DNA from: an uncultured Granulosicoccaceae bacterium
GTDB lineage: Bacteria; Pseudomonadota; Gammaproteobacteria; Granulosicoccales; Granulosicoccaceae
Length of the DNA stretch: 37,827 nt
Reading direction: 5' to 3'
Assembly: GCA_937928685.1 (NCBI GenBank)
Contig: CALGJU010000142.1
Location: forward strand, 1 to 37,827
How positions within the stretch are numbered: position 1 is the stretch's first letter; the number at the start of each line of letters is the position of its first letter. The translations under genes and the position numbers were made by a program. The notes under the pieces were generated by a model, which did not search any database, had not been told where the DNA came from, and was given only the letters and a program-made list of their open reading frames with translations. This document shows, in pieces, positions 25,064-33,483 of the stretch.

Positions 25064-25363
25064 ATGCTCGGTTCTATAATTTCAGCAGTACTTGGTGGTG
25101 GTGGCGGTCTTCTTGGCGGCAATCTACTTAGCAGCCTTACAGGTCTTGGCGCAGAGAGCGGCATGGGCAACATCGTTAGTGCCGTATCAGGCCTTGTCGG
25201 CGGTGGTGCAATTGGCGGCTTGATGGGTCGCGGTAGCGATGCAGCAGCAGCCGGTTCAGCAGCAGCAAGCGGTTCAATCAACCCTAAGCAGATCATTGGC
25301 GGGCTTCTTGGTGGAGCTGGCGCTGGTGCAATTGGCCAGGCAGTACTTGGAATGCTTACTTAA
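25064..25363 (+). CDS. Small glycine-zipper protein of unknown function
   Basis: This 99-residue protein is almost entirely Gly, Ala, Ser, Leu and Ile. It has repeated GxxxG-like patterns (VLGGGGGLLGGNLLSSL, LVGGGAIGGLMG, GGLLGGAGAGAIGQAVLGML), three hydrophobic segments and only five charged residues (Glu, Arg, Asp and Lys side chains), with no cysteine. A strong AGGA ribosome-binding site with an A-rich spacer, a TATACT -10-like element near 24962 and a strong terminator directly downstream suggest a well-expressed single-gene unit. Glycine-zipper segments insert in or pack on membranes. It might be a small envelope protein, or a bacteriocin/toxin-like peptide, but no processing or immunity partner is adjacent. 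No family is recognised with certainty. Confidence 0.72.
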   Translation: MLGSIISAVLGGGGGLLGGNLLSSLTGLGAESGMGNIVSAVSGLVGGGAIGGLMGRGSDAAAAGSAAASGSINPKQIIGGLLGGAGAGAIGQAVLGMLT

Positions 25364-25388
25364 GTTTAAGCACTTCGAATGCAAAAGA

Positions 25389-25414
25389 AGCGCGGCTTGG
25401 CCGCGCTTTTTTTT
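25389..25414. terminator. Strong intrinsic terminator, probably bidirectional
   Basis: Stem AGCGCGGC, loop TTG, stem GCCGCGCT, followed by eight T (25407-25414). The reverse strand has TTCTTTT after the stem, so it can also end the MOSC gene's transcript. It lies 26 bases after the glycine-zipper stop codon. Confidence 0.93.
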
Positions 25415-25419
25415 GCCCG

Positions 25420-26025
25420 TTACTTTTGCGCAACACCAATCCAATTACACACAGGCGGTGAATGCACTTCCACTTCATCACCACTGACAATAATACCCTC
25501 ACGCTCTACCCACGCGGTTACACCACGCACACGAATGGCGTTCTTTACAAAGGACTTCCCCATTCCCGGCTCTCCACGCTTTGCATAGTGAGCCTCGATT
25601 ATATCGGCCGGGTATTGACAGGGTTCATTTTCAACATCAATGACCAAAGACACACCACCGCTGAATAACAGACGCGTGGCAGGCGGTATCTGAGTAAAGT
25701 CAGGAATACCGGATAAACTTAAATTCGCCCCCAACCATTCAGGCTTTACTTCCGGTATATCCATTCGATCTGCAATTACGGCCAACTCCTCGTCCGAGAC
25801 GATAGACACTTGCCGTGAGTTTCTTATGGTGGTGCCAGGTTTGTACTGTCGCTTGACTCTAACGCACGACGCTCTGGTCAAGCCACTATGGGTATCACCA
25901 TCGAAGCCTGTAAAGGACACTGTAACTGAGTTCTTCTTCACCGTGGTGATGTCATCACTCCCGGCGGTATGAATGCAAAGGCTAGTCACAGCACCTCTGC
26001 AGCCAGTATCTATAATGATTGCCAT
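25420..26025 (-). CDS. MOSC-domain protein
   Basis: This 201-residue cytoplasmic protein consists essentially of a MOSC domain, the beta-barrel module at the C-terminus of molybdenum-cofactor sulfurases and in mARC/YiiM-type proteins. Marks are GFDGDTHSGLT near the N-terminus, RNSRQVSIVSDEEL, EWLGANLSLSGIPDFTQIPP, the conserved cysteine in DVENEPC, and KNAIRVRGVTAWVEREGII at the C-terminus. Such proteins handle sulfur or molybdenum cofactor and can detoxify N-hydroxylated compounds. It lies 42 bp after the cytochrome b561-YceI gene on the same strand and probably closes a three-gene operon. It could support XdhAB, encoded 3 kb away, which needs a sulfurated cofactor, but this is inference. 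The ribosome-binding site is GGCGAG. Confidence 0.88.
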   Translation of the reverse strand: MAIIIDTGCRGAVTSLCIHTAGSDDITTVKKNSVTVSFTGFDGDTHSGLTRASCVRVKRQYKPGTTIRNSRQVSIVSDEELAVIADRMDIPEVKPEWLGANLSLSGIPDFTQIPPATRLLFSGGVSLVIDVENEPCQYPADIIEAHYAKRGEPGMGKSFVKNAIRVRGVTAWVEREGIIVSGDEVEVHSPPVCNWIGVAQK

Positions 26026-26067
26026 TGAAAATCTCGCCTCCCAAGTACCAAGACAACAGAAGCAAGC

Positions 26068-27264
26068 TCACTTCACTTTATTCTGAACCTCAAATCGTAT
26101 CACAACCTGCTTATCAACAAATTCATCCTGCCCCTCTCCAACACCAAAGTCATCACGGTTAATCTCAAATTCACCACGACCTATACCATCATCAAGCGTC
26201 ATTTCAAATTCAACCTGCCTACTCACTCCTTTGATAGTCATCTCCCCTTTAACAAGAAATGATGACGAACTGACAGGCTCAAAATCACTAGATGTGAAAG
26301 TCGCCTGCGGATACTCCTTTGACGCAAACCAATCCGCCGTCACCACTGTACCATCAAGCTGTGAATCACCGGTGGTGACACTATCCGTCAGAACGGTCGC
26401 GGTTAACATCGCAGCATCAGCTTGCTCCACATTCAATGACAAAGTCACTGTTACCTCGTCAAAACGACCCACCACAGGTTCACCCAGCTGTAAGGCTGTA
26501 AACCCTACCGAAGAATCAACAGCTTGGTTCTCCTGTGTTATATCAGATGCCCCGGCCGAACCAGATGCGTCTGCTATTGAAGAGGTTACTGTTGCATTTG
26601 TCGTTACAGAAAATTTTGCATTTGCACTTAGATTAAGCAAATACAAGCACCCGGCGGCAGCCAGCAAGAAGCCCGGTAACAGCGCCTGCCTGACATCATT
26701 TTGGTCACGATGCTCAGCGGAGATTGCCATTCGCAAGATAAGCTCATCTTTTTTAACAAACTGATGAAACAACGCTGCAGCCACATGCAGCAGAACCAAA
26801 ACTATCATTGTGTTCGCAAGCCACATATGCGCTTCAACAGATCGCGCAGCAATGACCTCGCTATTTTCCATGTCAGCCAGAACACTTATATGTGGCAGTG
26901 TAATTACCCCAAACAATTCAGTAGTTAAATTTAATGGAGACACAGACACCATTACCCAACCACTGACAGGTATTACCACCATCAACAGGTACATGGCGAG
27001 ATGCGTTGCGTGGGAGGCAATACGTTCAAAGATTGTGGCAGATGTCGGTAACGCTGGTGGTTTGTGGCCTAGCCGCCAGACTATTCTTGCCAGTGCAAGC
27101 AAAAGCACCATAATGCCGAATGACTTATGCCACTGCGTTAGCGTGAACCGGAGTGGGTCAACCTCATCAAGGCCGGTCATATACTTGCCCATGGCAAGCA
27201 GACCCAGTAAAAAAAAAGCGATCAGCCAATGAAGGCTGATCGCAACGGAGTTATATCTGTTCAC
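26068..27264 (-). CDS. Cytochrome b561 fused to a periplasmic YceI domain
   Basis: This 398-residue inner-membrane protein has two parts. Residues 1-185 form a four-helix cytochrome b561 (CybB type) with candidate haem ligands His12 (ISLHW), His46 (QWHKSFG), a histidine in SVEAHMWLAN and one in LVLLHVAAALFHQF. A fifth helix (LLPGFLLAAAGCLYLL) then leads to a Ser/Thr-rich linker and a C-terminal YceI lipocalin-like domain: SSVGFTALQLGEPVVGRFDEV, LTDSVTTG, KEYPQATFTS, GEMTIKGVSRQVEF and RDDFGVGE. YceI proteins bind long isoprenoids such as quinones, so electron transfer between periplasmic quinone or isoprenoid and haem is a reasonable inference. It starts with GTG and sits 35 bp after a separate yceI gene. 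Fusions of the two are known in some proteobacteria. Confidence 0.9.
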   Translation of the reverse strand: MNRYNSVAISLHWLIAFFLLGLLAMGKYMTGLDEVDPLRFTLTQWHKSFGIMVLLLALARIVWRLGHKPPALPTSATIFERIASHATHLAMYLLMVVIPVSGWVMVSVSPLNLTTELFGVITLPHISVLADMENSEVIAARSVEAHMWLANTMIVLVLLHVAAALFHQFVKKDELILRMAISAEHRDQNDVRQALLPGFLLAAAGCLYLLNLSANAKFSVTTNATVTSSIADASGSAGASDITQENQAVDSSVGFTALQLGEPVVGRFDEVTVTLSLNVEQADAAMLTATVLTDSVTTGDSQLDGTVVTADWFASKEYPQATFTSSDFEPVSSSSFLVKGEMTIKGVSRQVEFEMTLDDGIGRGEFEINRDDFGVGEGQDEFVDKQVVIRFEVQNKVK

Positions 27265-27299
27265 TAGGGGTGCGTCGGATACGCAATGGCACTCTGTAT

Positions 27300-27890
27300 T
27301 TATTCAGCCTTAAACATTTCAGCTTGAATTTCCAGCTTGACGTCATCACTGATATACGGCGCGTTCGCACCCAAACCCCAGTCAGAACGCTTCAACCCAC
27401 CTACAGCAGTGATGCCCACTACCGGCTTCTTGTTCATTGGATGCATCATCGCGTTATTCACCGTAACAACCAGCATAACCGGTTTGGTAGTGTCTTTAAT
27501 GGTTAAGTCACCGGTGAGATTAAAAGTGCCATCCGCATTAGCAGATACTTCTGATGTAGCAAACGTAATCATTGGATTTTTTGCAGCATCAAACCACTTT
27601 GGGCTGGTGATGTGTTCATGGAAAATTTCAGAACCAGTATCAATACTGTCAGTGGTGATTTCAACATCCACTTTAGTATTAACCGGATTGGCAGTATCAA
27701 GATCCATCGCAATTTTAAATTCATCAAACGAAAGCGTCGGATTAGACAGACCCAGATGGTTATACTGCAGGTTAATATAGGCGTGCGTGGGATCAACAAA
27801 ATACTTCCCGGAAGGCACGACAGTGAGATCTGCAGCACTGGCTACCGAGGTCAATAAGGTTGAAGCGAGAATTAGGGTGGAGAATTTCAT
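27300..27890 (-). CDS. yceI: Periplasmic YceI-family protein
   Basis: This 196-residue exported protein has a signal peptide MKFSTLILASTLLTSVASA and a single YceI lipocalin-like beta-barrel: YFVDPTHAYINLQYNHLGLSN, DSIDTGSEIFHEHITSPKWFD, MITFATSEV, TGDLTIKDTTKPVMLVV, and GGLKRSDWGLGANAPYISDDV at the end. Family members hold polyisoprenoids in the barrel. The ATG at 27890 is preferred over GTG 27899 because AAAAGGTG lies seven bases before it. It is the first gene of a unit with the cytochrome b561-YceI fusion, which carries a second, diverged YceI domain, and MOSC. The two domains may hand over the same ligand. Confidence 0.92.
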   Translation of the reverse strand: MKFSTLILASTLLTSVASAADLTVVPSGKYFVDPTHAYINLQYNHLGLSNPTLSFDEFKIAMDLDTANPVNTKVDVEITTDSIDTGSEIFHEHITSPKWFDAAKNPMITFATSEVSANADGTFNLTGDLTIKDTTKPVMLVVTVNNAMMHPMNKKPVVGITAVGGLKRSDWGLGANAPYISDDVKLEIQAEMFKAE

Positions 27891-28306
27891 GTCAAGCACC
27901 TTTTACGGATAAAGAATGAGGAATAAGAACGCGATTCTTGGACAGTATTTTTTGGATACGGTTCACTGTGTGGTGTAACGCCGGCAATGAAAGTCTGATG
28001 AGCCAGCAAACCTGACCACATCACACTCTGAATTTCACAGCAGCCCACTCAGATCAAAGTCGTTGCAGCTTACAATCTTATACGGCTATGCTAATTAGAA
28101 CAGATAAATTTAATTGAATATATTGTTTAACAAATTAGAACCCGCCCAGGATTCGATGATGGCAGCCGCGGCGCGGAATCTCCTCGCGCAGACCATAATA
28201 TTGCTGCGATAGGTAGTTCCTCATGGTTGACTTGTTTCCTCACCAAAGCCGGGCGCACCAGATCGCTGAACACCAGAGTTGACAGAACAATTAAGGACGA
28301 ACATTC
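27891..28306. other. Divergent intergenic region between yceI and the PhyH-like gene
   Basis: No gene is supported here. An AT-rich part (about 28085-28140) contains CTAATTAGAAC (28091-28101) and CAAATTAGAAC (28131-28141), direct repeats exactly 40 bp apart that could flank or bind at a promoter. AAGGAC before 28307 is a good ribosome-binding site for the dioxygenase gene. Confidence 0.4.
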
Positions 28307-29206
28307 ATGATCACTGAAGCTGAAATTGACCAGTACCACCGCGATGGTGTCTTGTTTGTCGACAATGCACTCACCAATGAACAGCTTCAAGAACTTCAAT
28401 CGGTGACCGCGAACCTTATCGAAAAATCTGGCCGGATCACGCAAAGCAATGATCAATATGACCTTGATGCCGGACACAGTGCAACGAGGCCAAGATTGAC
28501 GCGTATCAAACTACCGCACCTACTCGATCCGATATTCTGGCAAATCGTCAGAAGCAAACAGGTCCTTGATCTGATTAAACCACTGATTAACTCTGAAGAC
28601 ATCAGACTACACACAAGCAAGCTAAACACCAAAGAACCACAAGGTGGCCAGGCAGTGGAGTGGCATCAGGACTGGGCTTTCTACCCGCACACCAATGATG
28701 ACATGCTCGCCATCGGCATCCTTTTGGAGGACGTGACGGAAGACAACGGCCCCCTGTTAGCTATTCCCGGAACCCATCGCGGGCCAATACTGGATCACAG
28801 CAAAGACGGAATATTCTGTGGCGCGATAGATCCGCAAGATCCATTATTCACCCCCGAAAAGGCACTAACGCTCACCGGCCGGGCTGGCAGTTTAAGCATT
28901 CATCACGTGCGAACCTTACACGGCTCTGCACCAAATCTTTCTGACCGGGCGCGCAAGATACTGTTCTTTGAATGCGGTGCCGCAGACGCCTGGCCAATCA
29001 ATGGAAACAGCAGTACCTACACTGGAATGTCACAGGAAGCACTGTGGTTAAAGATGCAAGACAACATCATTTGCGGCCAACAGACACGTCAGGCTCGACT
29101 TAAAGACACTCCGGTACTGATGCCACTAGCACCACCACCGGACCCCACCTCTATTTTCAAGGTGCAACAAAGCGGTGGTGCAGTGAGTGCTTTTATAAAA
29201 GATTAA
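28307..29206 (+). CDS. Phytanoyl-CoA dioxygenase (PhyH) family oxygenase
   Basis: This 299-residue Fe(II)/2-oxoglutarate oxygenase is closer to the classical PhyH pattern than the one at 8116. The N-terminal YHRDGVLFVDNALTNEQL segment is typical. The iron triad is His120-x-Asp122 in VEWHQDWAFYPHTNDD and distal His205 in VRTLHGSAPN, with a following Arg (SDRARKILFF) for 2-oxoglutarate. DNGPLLAIPGTHRGPI is the family loop between the strands. The substrate is probably a small metabolite. Ectoine-hydroxylase-like or quorum/aliphatic substrates cannot be separated by eye. It has its own ribosome-binding site AAGGAC and converges with xdhB, whose stop lies 73 bp away. Confidence 0.9.
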   Translation: MITEAEIDQYHRDGVLFVDNALTNEQLQELQSVTANLIEKSGRITQSNDQYDLDAGHSATRPRLTRIKLPHLLDPIFWQIVRSKQVLDLIKPLINSEDIRLHTSKLNTKEPQGGQAVEWHQDWAFYPHTNDDMLAIGILLEDVTEDNGPLLAIPGTHRGPILDHSKDGIFCGAIDPQDPLFTPEKALTLTGRAGSLSIHHVRTLHGSAPNLSDRARKILFFECGAADAWPINGNSSTYTGMSQEALWLKMQDNIICGQQTRQARLKDTPVLMPLAPPPDPTSIFKVQQSGGAVSAFIKD

Positions 29207-29243
29207 ATGGACAAAATGAAGTCCCAGCCGCCCCGCCCGAAAC

Positions 29244-29259
29244 GCAAAGCGCACTTTGC
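29244..29259. other. Small inverted repeat between convergent genes
   Basis: GCAAAG, CGCA, CTTTGC forms a 6-bp hairpin in the 72-bp gap between the PhyH-like gene and xdhB. There is no T-run, so it is at best a weak transcript-end structure. Confidence 0.3.
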
Positions 29260-29278
29260 CCATATGGCCAACACAATC

Positions 29279-31552
29279 TCAACGAGTTACTGACACCTCC
29301 CGGACACAGCGTAGAATTTCCTCGGCGGTCGCCGGAGCGTTCAACGCCGGGAAGTGCTGATAGTCACCCGCTGCCGCAACGGCATCGCGAATAGCGCACC
29401 AGACAGACAGCGCCAACATCAACGGTGGCTCACCGACCGCTTTAGAGCGCATTACCGTCGGCGCCGGGTTAGGGCAGCCCGTCAATAGCTGTACATTGAA
29501 CTCATGCGGCGCATCGCCGATCGCCGGAATTTTATAAGTAGCGGGTCCATCAGAAAGCAAGCGCCCGTCAGCATTCCATTTAAGCTCTTCAGTCGTTAAC
29601 CACCCCACCCCTTGAATAAACCCACCTTCAATTTGACCAATATCTATCGCCGGGTTAATAGAATTGCCAACGTCGTGAATGATGTCAGTACGCAGGATTT
29701 TCGATTCACCTGTCAGAGTATCGATAACCACTTCACTCACTGCCGCACCATTCGCATAATAAAGAAAAGGCCTGCCCTTAGCGTTCTCGCGATCGTAGTA
29801 GATCTCTGGTGTTTTATAAAACCCTGTCGCTGACAACGATACTCTGGCTATCCATGCAGAGTTAGCAAGCTCTGCCCAGCTCATGGCCGGCGCATCGGAA
29901 ATCGCAACACCAGTTGAGTGGAAAGACACAGCATCAGCCTCACAACCGGTGGAATTGACAATATGATCTAATAACCTTTGTTTAATTTTACGGGCCGCGA
30001 CCAAAGCTGCCATACCATTGAGATCAGAACCCGAGGATGCAGCCGTGGCAGAAGTATTGGGCACCTTGTCAGTACGGGTGGCTGATATTTTCATGGCACT
30101 TACCGGCAAACCCAGCTCATCTGATACCACCTGCGCGACTTTCATAAAAAGCCCCTGCCCCATTTCTATGCCACCGTGATTCAGATGCAGCGTACCATCG
30201 GTGTAGAGATGTAGCAGCGCCCCGGCTTGGTTTAAATGGGTGGCCGTAAACGATATACCAAATTTCACTGGCGTTAATGAAATGCCTTTTTTCAGTATCG
30301 GGTTACTTTTATTAAAGGCCCGAATAGATGCCCGTCTACGTCGATAATCAGAAGATACCTCAAGTGACTCTACCATCTTCGGCACAGTGAAATCAGTGAC
30401 CGCCTGGTGGTAGGGAGTTAACTCCCCTTCAGAATAAAAATTCTGCTTTCGAACATCAAGCGGATCTTTATTCAAGGCAAAAGCAATTGCGTCTATAACT
30501 GCCTCAGCAGCCAGCATTCCCTGGGGACCCCCAAAGCCTCTGAATGCTGTATTACTCACTGTATGAGTTTTGCAACGCAAACCATCAATCAACACATTAG
30601 GATAGTAGTAAGCGTTATCACAGTGAAACATCGCGCGATCAACAATCGCGTCAGACAAATCAGGGGAAGAACCACAGTTACCGGCCAACGTATAGCGAAT
30701 TGAATTAATGCAACCATCACTATCAAAAGCCACATCATAGTCATTGATAAACTCGTGACGTTTACCCGTCATCACCATATCGTCCCGGCGTGACAATCGA
30801 CAAATCGTCTTACAATGGTTGCGCTGTGCAAACAATGCCGCAAAACAACAACAAGCGTTTGCATGCGTCTCTTTACCACCGAATCCGCCTCCTAAACGGC
30901 GAGTTTCAAGCAACACATCTTTCATTGCTATGTTCAGCACTTCCGCGACGAGCTTTTGAGCTTCTGTCGGGTTTTGATTTGAACTTAACAAATGAATACC
31001 ACCATCTTCGTCAACGCTGGCGGCGGCCACCTGACCTTCAAGATAAAAGTGCTCTTGCCCGCCCACTGTCACGTTACCGGCCAGACGATGCGGGCCATTC
31101 TCTAAAGCCTGCATTGCCTCGCCACGCTTCATTTGATGTGGCGGCCTGACGTAAAACTCTTTTTCAATCGCCTCTGTTAATTGCAGGACAGGTTTATCTT
31201 TGATGTATTTAACTTTTGCGAGTTTAACGGCACGACGAGCCTGAGCCTGCGTATCTGCCATCACCGCAAATACGGCTTGCCCGTAAAATTCGATTTGCTC
31301 AGAAGTTAACAGAGGATCCCCTTTAAACACCGGACCAATATCAACATGGCCCGGAATATCATCCACCGTGATAACGTCTATCACACCCGGACTGTTTCGA
31401 ACGCCACTAAGATCCATCGATACAATCTTTCCATAGGCAATCGCACTGCCACCAATAGCTATATGCTTGCAACCCATGTCGATAGCATCATCAACATACC
31501 GGGCAGAGCCAGATACATGCTTCACTGCACTGTCGTGAGCTTTAGCAGCCAT
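29279..31552 (-). CDS. xdhB: Xanthine dehydrogenase molybdopterin-binding subunit
   Basis: This 757-residue large subunit of bacterial xanthine dehydrogenase oxidises hypoxanthine and xanthine to urate at a molybdenum centre. Active-site residues known from Rhodobacter capsulatus XDH are present: Gln166 in VGGQEHFYLEG, Glu218 in GGGFGGKETH, Arg328 in FRGFGGPQG and the base Glu708 in AVGEPPLMLA. This supports true purine activity rather than a generic aldehyde oxidase. Other marks are HGGIEMGQGLF, ATAASSGSDLNG and GVGWLTTEEL. The start overlaps the end of xdhA by 11 bp, so translation is coupled. No xdhC (cofactor insertion/sulfuration chaperone) follows; the next gene downstream is on the other strand. 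Confidence 0.95.
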   Translation of the reverse strand: MAAKAHDSAVKHVSGSARYVDDAIDMGCKHIAIGGSAIAYGKIVSMDLSGVRNSPGVIDVITVDDIPGHVDIGPVFKGDPLLTSEQIEFYGQAVFAVMADTQAQARRAVKLAKVKYIKDKPVLQLTEAIEKEFYVRPPHQMKRGEAMQALENGPHRLAGNVTVGGQEHFYLEGQVAAASVDEDGGIHLLSSNQNPTEAQKLVAEVLNIAMKDVLLETRRLGGGFGGKETHANACCCFAALFAQRNHCKTICRLSRRDDMVMTGKRHEFINDYDVAFDSDGCINSIRYTLAGNCGSSPDLSDAIVDRAMFHCDNAYYYPNVLIDGLRCKTHTVSNTAFRGFGGPQGMLAAEAVIDAIAFALNKDPLDVRKQNFYSEGELTPYHQAVTDFTVPKMVESLEVSSDYRRRRASIRAFNKSNPILKKGISLTPVKFGISFTATHLNQAGALLHLYTDGTLHLNHGGIEMGQGLFMKVAQVVSDELGLPVSAMKISATRTDKVPNTSATAASSGSDLNGMAALVAARKIKQRLLDHIVNSTGCEADAVSFHSTGVAISDAPAMSWAELANSAWIARVSLSATGFYKTPEIYYDRENAKGRPFLYYANGAAVSEVVIDTLTGESKILRTDIIHDVGNSINPAIDIGQIEGGFIQGVGWLTTEELKWNADGRLLSDGPATYKIPAIGDAPHEFNVQLLTGCPNPAPTVMRSKAVGEPPLMLALSVWCAIRDAVAAAGDYQHFPALNAPATAEEILRCVREVSVTR

Positions 31553-33023
31553 GAGCAGTTACGCGTGTTGCCACTTCTGGTGAATATATTTCACTGGACA
31601 ATCGAATCAGCAGGTTTTCACACACTTGCATTCGGTAAGCCGCACTCGCACGAACATCATCAATCGGTGTGAAGTCCTGCTTTAGTGCCTGACGAGCTTC
31701 TTCTATACACGACTTATCCAATACCCTGCCAATGAGCACCGCTTCAAGTGTCGCTGCCCGCTTAGGAATTTCTGCCATTCCACCGAAGCCAGTAGACGCT
31801 CGAACAATTGTCTCTCCTTCCAAAACTAAATGAATAGCGGCACAGACAGCAGAGATATCATCATCAAGCCGCTTACTTATTTTGTAAAACTTGTTTATCA
31901 CCCGCTGCGACTTATCAGTAGCGTCGAAAACATTGCGAGGAATAGAGAATTCACGAACAAACTCATCTGCCTGCATCGATGTGTTTTTGTATGAGACAAA
32001 GAATTCCTCTGCACTGATGCTTCGCTGACCCCGTAGTGATTGCAAAACGACCGATGCGTTCAACGCGATAAGCACAGGAGGTAAATCTCCAACCGGAGAA
32101 GCATTGGCAAAATTCCCACCGACTGTGGCTTGATTACGGACCTGCGTTCCACCAAAGCGCACCAGCAGCTCTTCAAGATCGGGACACAAAGCGGTAATTC
32201 GCTTGCGAAACTCAGTAAGGCTGAGCCCGGCACCGAATCTAATAAGCTCTGGTTCAACGTTAAAAAACTTAAGCTCTGCAATTTCTCCAATCATAATAAT
32301 TTGATCAAGGGAGTCCAGATTTTGAGTTACACGTAGCGCGAGGTCTGTACCACCAGACAATAACAATGCCGTTGGATAGTCTGCCCGGAGCTGACATAGC
32401 TCTGCTACCGTGTGAGGCCGAAAGAATCCATTACAGTTTTTATCTGACAATTCTGTCTCTGTAATTTCTTTTAACAGTGCAAGCGTTGCCGTCTTGTTGC
32501 GACTGAACTTATCGTCTTCACCAGCCCTCCTCATCGCTTGCTCAGCTGCATCAACAATCGGTCGATAGCCCGTACAGCGACACAAGTTGCCGCCCAACTG
32601 TTGGTCAATGAATTCACGGTCAGGTTGTTGTGTCGGGGGGTTCTGCATGGCGGAAAAAATAGACATCACAAACCCGGGCGTACAGAACCCGCACTGCGAG
32701 CCATGGCAATCCACCATCGACTGCTGTGACGGGTGCAGAGTGTGTTGATCAGCTAAATTTTCAACAGTGATTAATTGCTTGCCCTGTAACGCGCCTGCAA
32801 ACGTTATACAACTGTTTACCGAACGGTATTGCAGCTCCTCTGCACCGGTATCGTTAACGATCCGTTCGGCCAACACCACTGTGCATGCACCGCAATCACC
32901 TGAGGCACATCCCTCTTTGGTGCCACACAATTGCTTGTGCTCCCTTAGATAATCGAGAACCGTCAGGTCAGCTGCGAGAGCGGGCTCTTCAATAATATGA
33001 TCGTTGTATAGGTATCGCAGCAC
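31542..33023 (-). CDS. xdhA: Xanthine dehydrogenase FeS/FAD subunit
   Basis: This 493-residue subunit carries electrons from the XdhB molybdenum site to NAD. The N-terminal plant-type [2Fe-2S] cluster is held by Cys39, Cys44, Cys47 (GCASGDCGACTV) and Cys72. The second cluster domain has Cys111 and Cys114 (QCGFCTPGFVMS) and Cys148/Cys150 (GNLCRCTGYRPI). The FAD domain has LLSGGTDLALRVT and VGGNFANASPVGDLPP, then the CO-dehydrogenase-flavoprotein C-terminal region with STGFGGMAEIPKRA. GTG at 33023 is the likely start, with GGAT upstream. It heads the xdhAB pair. A small unknown gene lies 91 bp upstream on the same strand and may be transcribed with it. Confidence 0.95.
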   Translation of the reverse strand: MLRYLYNDHIIEEPALAADLTVLDYLREHKQLCGTKEGCASGDCGACTVVLAERIVNDTGAEELQYRSVNSCITFAGALQGKQLITVENLADQHTLHPSQQSMVDCHGSQCGFCTPGFVMSIFSAMQNPPTQQPDREFIDQQLGGNLCRCTGYRPIVDAAEQAMRRAGEDDKFSRNKTATLALLKEITETELSDKNCNGFFRPHTVAELCQLRADYPTALLLSGGTDLALRVTQNLDSLDQIIMIGEIAELKFFNVEPELIRFGAGLSLTEFRKRITALCPDLEELLVRFGGTQVRNQATVGGNFANASPVGDLPPVLIALNASVVLQSLRGQRSISAEEFFVSYKNTSMQADEFVREFSIPRNVFDATDKSQRVINKFYKISKRLDDDISAVCAAIHLVLEGETIVRASTGFGGMAEIPKRAATLEAVLIGRVLDKSCIEEARQALKQDFTPIDDVRASAAYRMQVCENLLIRLSSEIYSPEVATRVTAHGC

Positions 33024-33114
33024 TTGGTATCCGGATTGTGCACATTACTGCTAAAGTGTAGTACCGCAAAACATCAGACACCAATACGATCAAGTTATAT
33101 AGTTTCAGAGGGAA

Positions 33115-33327
33115 TCACTGCTGGGGAAATTTGCCGACCGGCAGAGCAGTGGCTGAGGAGAAATCATCCACAAGCCAATCGAGCTGCAAATCAGCTTCAT
33201 CAAGATTCACTCGAAGACGCAAAGCGCCCGGGCTTTTAGTCTCAGCGAGCTTGACCAGATCTTGCAGCGACTTTGCATGCAATACTACCGACTGATTTTT
33301 ACCTACGATCAGATTGCCTTTAAGCAT
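33115..33327 (-). CDS. Small protein of unknown function upstream of xdhA
   Basis: The 70-residue protein starts at ATG 33327, which has a strong GGTGGAG ribosome-binding site; the longer frame to 33393 is not supported. The sequence MLKGNLIVGKNQSVVLHAKS and LQDLVKLAETKSPGALRLRV alternates short strands and a helix, followed by an acidic stretch (DEADLQLDWLVDD). There is no signal peptide or membrane segment. I do not recognise a family. Its position 91 bp ahead of xdhA and the strong ribosome-binding site suggest co-transcription, but a link to purine oxidation is unproven. Confidence 0.6.
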   Translation of the reverse strand: MLKGNLIVGKNQSVVLHAKSLQDLVKLAETKSPGALRLRVNLDEADLQLDWLVDDFSSATALPVGKFPQQ

Positions 33328-33483
33328 TGTTATTCTCCACCAATGTCCGGAGACTAAACAATCAGGCACTGCAAAGTCACGATCGTTACCCACAGACTGT
33401 GAATAAGATCACGCCGCAGGAAAACCAGAGGATACCCAGGGAACTTCAGTTGACAGGAGACGACATTAAAAGTCGTGCAAAAC

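Noticed and set aside
28127-28477. Minus-strand open frame overlapping the PhyH-like gene
   Set aside because: It lies mostly antisense to the dioxygenase, with no ribosome-binding site or family signal.
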